Assembly: GCA_034189725.1 (NCBI GenBank)
Contig: JAXHUK010000082.1
Span: forward strand, 1-14,441
Length of the DNA: 14,441 bases
Origin: JAXHUK01 sp034189725
GTDB lineage: Bacteria; Chloroflexota; Dehalococcoidia; SZUA-161
Direction: 5' to 3'
The position numbers and the translations under genes were made by a program. Position 1 is the stretch's first letter. Each line of letters starts with the position of its first letter. This document shows positions 12,253-14,441 of this stretch, piece after piece. The notes beneath the pieces were generated by a model. That model had not been told where the DNA came from and made no database searches. It saw only the letters and a list, made by a program, of their open reading frames with translations.

Positions 12253-14441
12253 TCAGAGTGAGGTATCTGATCGGGGTCGTCTCGTTCTGAGTGCCCATAG
12301 AATGCAGACCATGAACACGCCTGTCATCCCAATGATGCCCCATTGGGAAAGGGCAGGGGCAGCGAGGCTATTCGCCTCATTCACGGTAAAGCCGTCGGTG
12401 AGGTTTCCCGTGCCATAGGGATTGGTAACCGAGACATCCCTTGTGCCGATGGCAGCACCGGCGTCGATGGTGATGGTAGCGGTTATCTGGCTGGGGTCGT
12501 CCACAGTGAAACCGTCGACAGTTATCTCTGTACTGAAATCAACTGCTGAGGCATCGGTGAAATCAGTGCCGGTGATGGTCACATCAAGGGTGGCACCCCG
12601 GATGTCCTCACTGGGGTCGATCGAGGTAATAGAGGGCAGTGCTCCCACGGTGAAGCTGTCAGTGAGGTTTCCCGTGCCAAAGGGATTGGTAACTGAGACA
12701 TCCCGTGTGCCGATGGCAGCACCGGCGTCGATGGTGATGGTAGCGGTTATCTGGCTGGGGTCGTCCACAGTGAAACCGTCGACAGTTATCTCTGCGCTGA
12801 AATCAACTGCCGAGGCATCGGTGAAATCGGTGCCGGTGATGGTCACATCGAGGGTTGTACCCCTGATGTCCTGATTGGGATCGACTGAGGTTATCGTGGG
12901 CAGTGCCCCCACGGTGAAGCCGTCAGTGAGGGTATCGGTACCATCGGGGTTGGTAACCGAGACATCACGTGTGCCAACAGTGGCGGCGGCATCAATAGTG
13001 ATCGAGGCCGTTATCTGGTTGGAATCGTCGACTGTGAAGCCGTTCACTGTAATCCCGGCACCGAAATCCACCGCTGAGGTTCCGGTGAGATTGGTGCCCG
13101 TGATAGTAACATCGAGAGTCGCGTCCTGAGCGCCCTTGTCAGGATCGACCGAAATTATAGCGGGCACTGCTTGCAGCAAACCATCAGCGTTCACCCGCTG
13201 AGCGTAGATGCCCGCAATGGCGATTCGGTAGTCTTCCCAGGTAACGATGGCGCCACCAGCGCCATCGCTTACTATGACGGGGTATCGCTGGTTGTTTGCG
13301 GCGTTAGAGATAGTGACGCCGTCCGCGGCCCATAGGGTAGAGCCATCAGTGTTTACTCTCTGGGAGTAGATGTTGGCATTAGTGAGGCCGTCGCGGTAGT
13401 CCTGCCAGGTGATGATAGCACCCCCTGAGCCATCGCTTACTATAGCGGGATTTTGCTGGTTACTTGCAGCGATGCAGATGGGAGTGCCGTTTGCGGTCCA
13501 CTGGGGGACACCTGAAGTGGCAACCCTCTGAGTGTAGATGTCGTAATTAGAACCGCTGCGGCGATCTTCCCAGCCAATTATGGCGCCACCTGAGCCATCA
13601 CTGACGATGGTGGGGTATCTTTGGTTGCCTGACTCGGTAGATACAGCGACACCGTTTGCAGTCCACAGAGGAGACCCCGAGGTGTCAACATTCTGAGCGT
13701 AGACATCCCAGGTATCGTTACGGTAGTCTTGCCAGGCGATGAGAGCGCCATTTGAGCCATCACTGATGATAACAGGTTCTTGTTGATCTTTTGAGGTGGT
13801 GCAGATGGCAACACCGTTTACGGGCCATTGGATGTTGCCTGAGTCATTTACCTTCTGAGCGTAGATATCCCAGTCGGAGTTGCTACGGTAGTCGTGCCAG
13901 GTAATGATAGCGCCGCCTGAATCATCACTGGTGATCGTGGGATTCAGTTGGTTCCAGGGTGAGCTACAGATGATAACACCATCTGGGTTCCACTGGGGAG
14001 TGCCCGAGGCGTTTACCCTCTGAGCATATATGTTTGACATACCGCCACGATAGTCGTGCCAGGTGATAATAGCACCCCCTGAGTTGTCACTGACGATTGA
14101 AAGACCTTGCTGATGGGCAGCAGCGGTGCAGATGGCGACGCCGTTTGCAGCCCACTGGGGAGTGCCCGAGGAGTTAACTCGACGAGCGTAAATATCCCAG
14201 TGACCGTTACGGTAGTCTTGCCAGGCGATGATAGCGCCGCCGGAGCCATCGCTGGCGATAGTGGGGTCAAATTGGTTACTCGAGGCTGTGGAGATGGCGA
14301 CGCCGTTTGCAGCCCACTGGGGAGTACCGGAAGCATCCACCATCCGAGCATAGATATCCCAGTTACCATCACGGTAGTCATGCCAGGTAATGATCGCGCC
14401 GCCGGAGCCATCGTTGATTATGGCGGGGCGCTCCTGGTTAT
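12253..14441 (-). CDS. Large repetitive surface protein with IPT/TIG-like domains and IPTL-CTERM-like sorting tail (partial, N-terminus beyond window)
   Basis: The reading frame is open to the right edge, so the true start is outside; numbering here is from the first in-window Met at 14343. About eight units of 50-56 residues (SDGSGGAIITWQDYRNG...DIYAQRVN...GTPQWAANGVAICT) fill residues 1-390 and the upstream 32 codons. The GGAI.W.D.R and IYAQ strands suggest a beta-propeller. Three domains of about 87 residues resembling IPT/TIG folds (ITSVDP...LDVTITGTDF...VSVTNPFGTG) follow at 393-654. The tail, about 661-690, reads APALSQWGIIGMTGVFMVCI then WALRTRR: a motif, a transmembrane helix and basic residues, as in IPTL-CTERM sorting signals. 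It is thus exported and probably anchored or processed at the envelope. Ligand and function are unknown. Confidence 0.88.
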   Translation of the reverse strand, partial: NQERPAIINDGSGGAIITWHDYRDGNWDIYARMVDASGTPQWAANGVAISTASSNQFDPTIASDGSGGAIIAWQDYRNGHWDIYARRVNSSGTPQWAANGVAICTAAAHQQGLSIVSDNSGGAIITWHDYRGGMSNIYAQRVNASGTPQWNPDGVIICSSPWNQLNPTITSDDSGGAIITWHDYRSNSDWDIYAQKVNDSGNIQWPVNGVAICTTSKDQQEPVIISDGSNGALIAWQDYRNDTWDVYAQNVDTSGSPLWTANGVAVSTESGNQRYPTIVSDGSGGAIIGWEDRRSGSNYDIYTQRVATSGVPQWTANGTPICIAASNQQNPAIVSDGSGGAIITWQDYRDGLTNANIYSQRVNTDGSTLWAADGVTISNAANNQRYPVIVSDGAGGAIVTWEDYRIAIAGIYAQRVNADGLLQAVPAIISVDPDKGAQDATLDVTITGTNLTGTSAVDFGAGITVNGFTVDDSNQITASITIDAAATVGTRDVSVTNPDGTDTLTDGFTVGALPTITSVDPNQDIRGTTLDVTITGTDFTDASAVDFSAEITVDGFTVDDPSQITATITIDAGAAIGTRDVSVTNPFGTGNLTDSFTVGALPSITSIDPSEDIRGATLDVTITGTDFTDASAVDFSTEITVDGFTVDDPSQITATITIDAGAAIGTRDVSVTNPYGTGNLTDGFTVNEANSLAAPALSQWGIIGMTGVFMVCILWALRTRRPRSDTSL
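12382..13167 (-). repeat. Three tandem IPT/TIG-like domain repeats
   Basis: Copies lie at 12907-13167, 12643-12906 and 12382-12642 (87-88 codons each). The last two are nearly identical in DNA: bases 12442-12530 and 12706-12794 (89 bases, offset 264) match perfectly by eye. The first is clearly diverged. This indicates recent duplication or gene conversion within the gene. Confidence 0.9.
13171..14441 (-). repeat. Tandem propeller-like repeats (about 160 bp units)
   Basis: About eight in-frame units of about 50-56 codons are visible, the last one degenerating into the first IPT-like domain. The conserved core is SDGSGGAI(I/V)TW.DYR followed by (D/N)IYAQRVN..G..QW...GV.I. Units differ enough to be individually readable but share long identical words, so array copy number may vary between strains and may be misassembled. 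Confidence 0.88.

Noticed and set aside
12190..12260. Hairpin (GAGAC/GTCTC and CCTCACT/AGTGAGG) after the large surface protein gene as a terminator.
   Set aside because: Stems are short or widely spaced, one overlaps the coding end, and no T-run follows on the minus strand.
12422..13129. Long plus-strand open frames opposite the IPT-like domains.
   Set aside because: They mirror the repeated, stop-poor codon pattern of the real minus-strand gene, repeat with the same period and have no ribosome site or known domain.

Overview
The window reads as bacterial DNA of roughly balanced base composition. Genes have Shine-Dalgarno sites and mixed ATG/GTG/TTG starts. There are sigma-70-like promoters, one clear intrinsic terminator and REP-like intergenic hairpins. 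The gene content suggests an anaerobe: a ferredoxin:thioredoxin-reductase-type Fe-S protein beside a glutaredoxin, a cysteine-rich DUF2284 protein, an ACS-type 4Fe-4S domain protein, and a thiolase-fold/DUF35 pair. A Chloroflexota (Dehalococcoidia-like) or similar subsurface lineage would fit, but that is an inference from gene style and not a demonstrated assignment. No rRNA, tRNA, CRISPR array, transposase or phage gene was recognised.

Region by region. Bases 57-1239 (+) hold a tight thiol-redox operon: glutaredoxin, FTR catalytic subunit (ATGA overlap) and a DJ-1/PfpI protein. It converges on a minus-strand pair at 1277-2190 (a small membrane protein overlapping a DUF2284 protein). Next on the minus strand come a 4Fe-4S domain protein (2447-2965), an LCMT-type methyltransferase (3179-3994) and an alpha/beta hydrolase (4222-5004). 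Bases 5159-6860 are a two-gene unit, DUF4332 protein then AraC/GyrI-like regulator, overlapping by 8 nt. A tandem 10-bp repeat sits at its likely promoter. Bases 7269-9078 form a self-contained transcription unit: promoter, thiolase-fold protein, DUF35 OB-fold protein and intrinsic terminator.

A divergent plus-strand gene (9203-9598) encodes a flavin-type split-barrel protein. A run of ten G lies in its leader, next to the start codon. The rest of the window is on the minus strand: an MBL-fold hydrolase, a NarL-type response regulator with a non-canonical receiver acidic pocket, an orphan prepilin, and the C-terminal part of a large repetitive surface protein. That protein has 50-56-residue propeller-like repeats, three IPT/TIG-like domains and an IPTL-CTERM-like sorting tail, and it runs off the right edge.

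There is no obvious defence or mobile system. The most distinctive items are the receiver with Lys in place of the second acidic residue, the thiolase homologue that has lost its thiolase catalytic residues but keeps two tyrosines like those of the Ltp2 aldolases, the G10 tract in a leader, the DUF4332-AraC/GyrI unit with its repeat operator, and the sorted repeat protein beside an orphan prepilin and a regulator.
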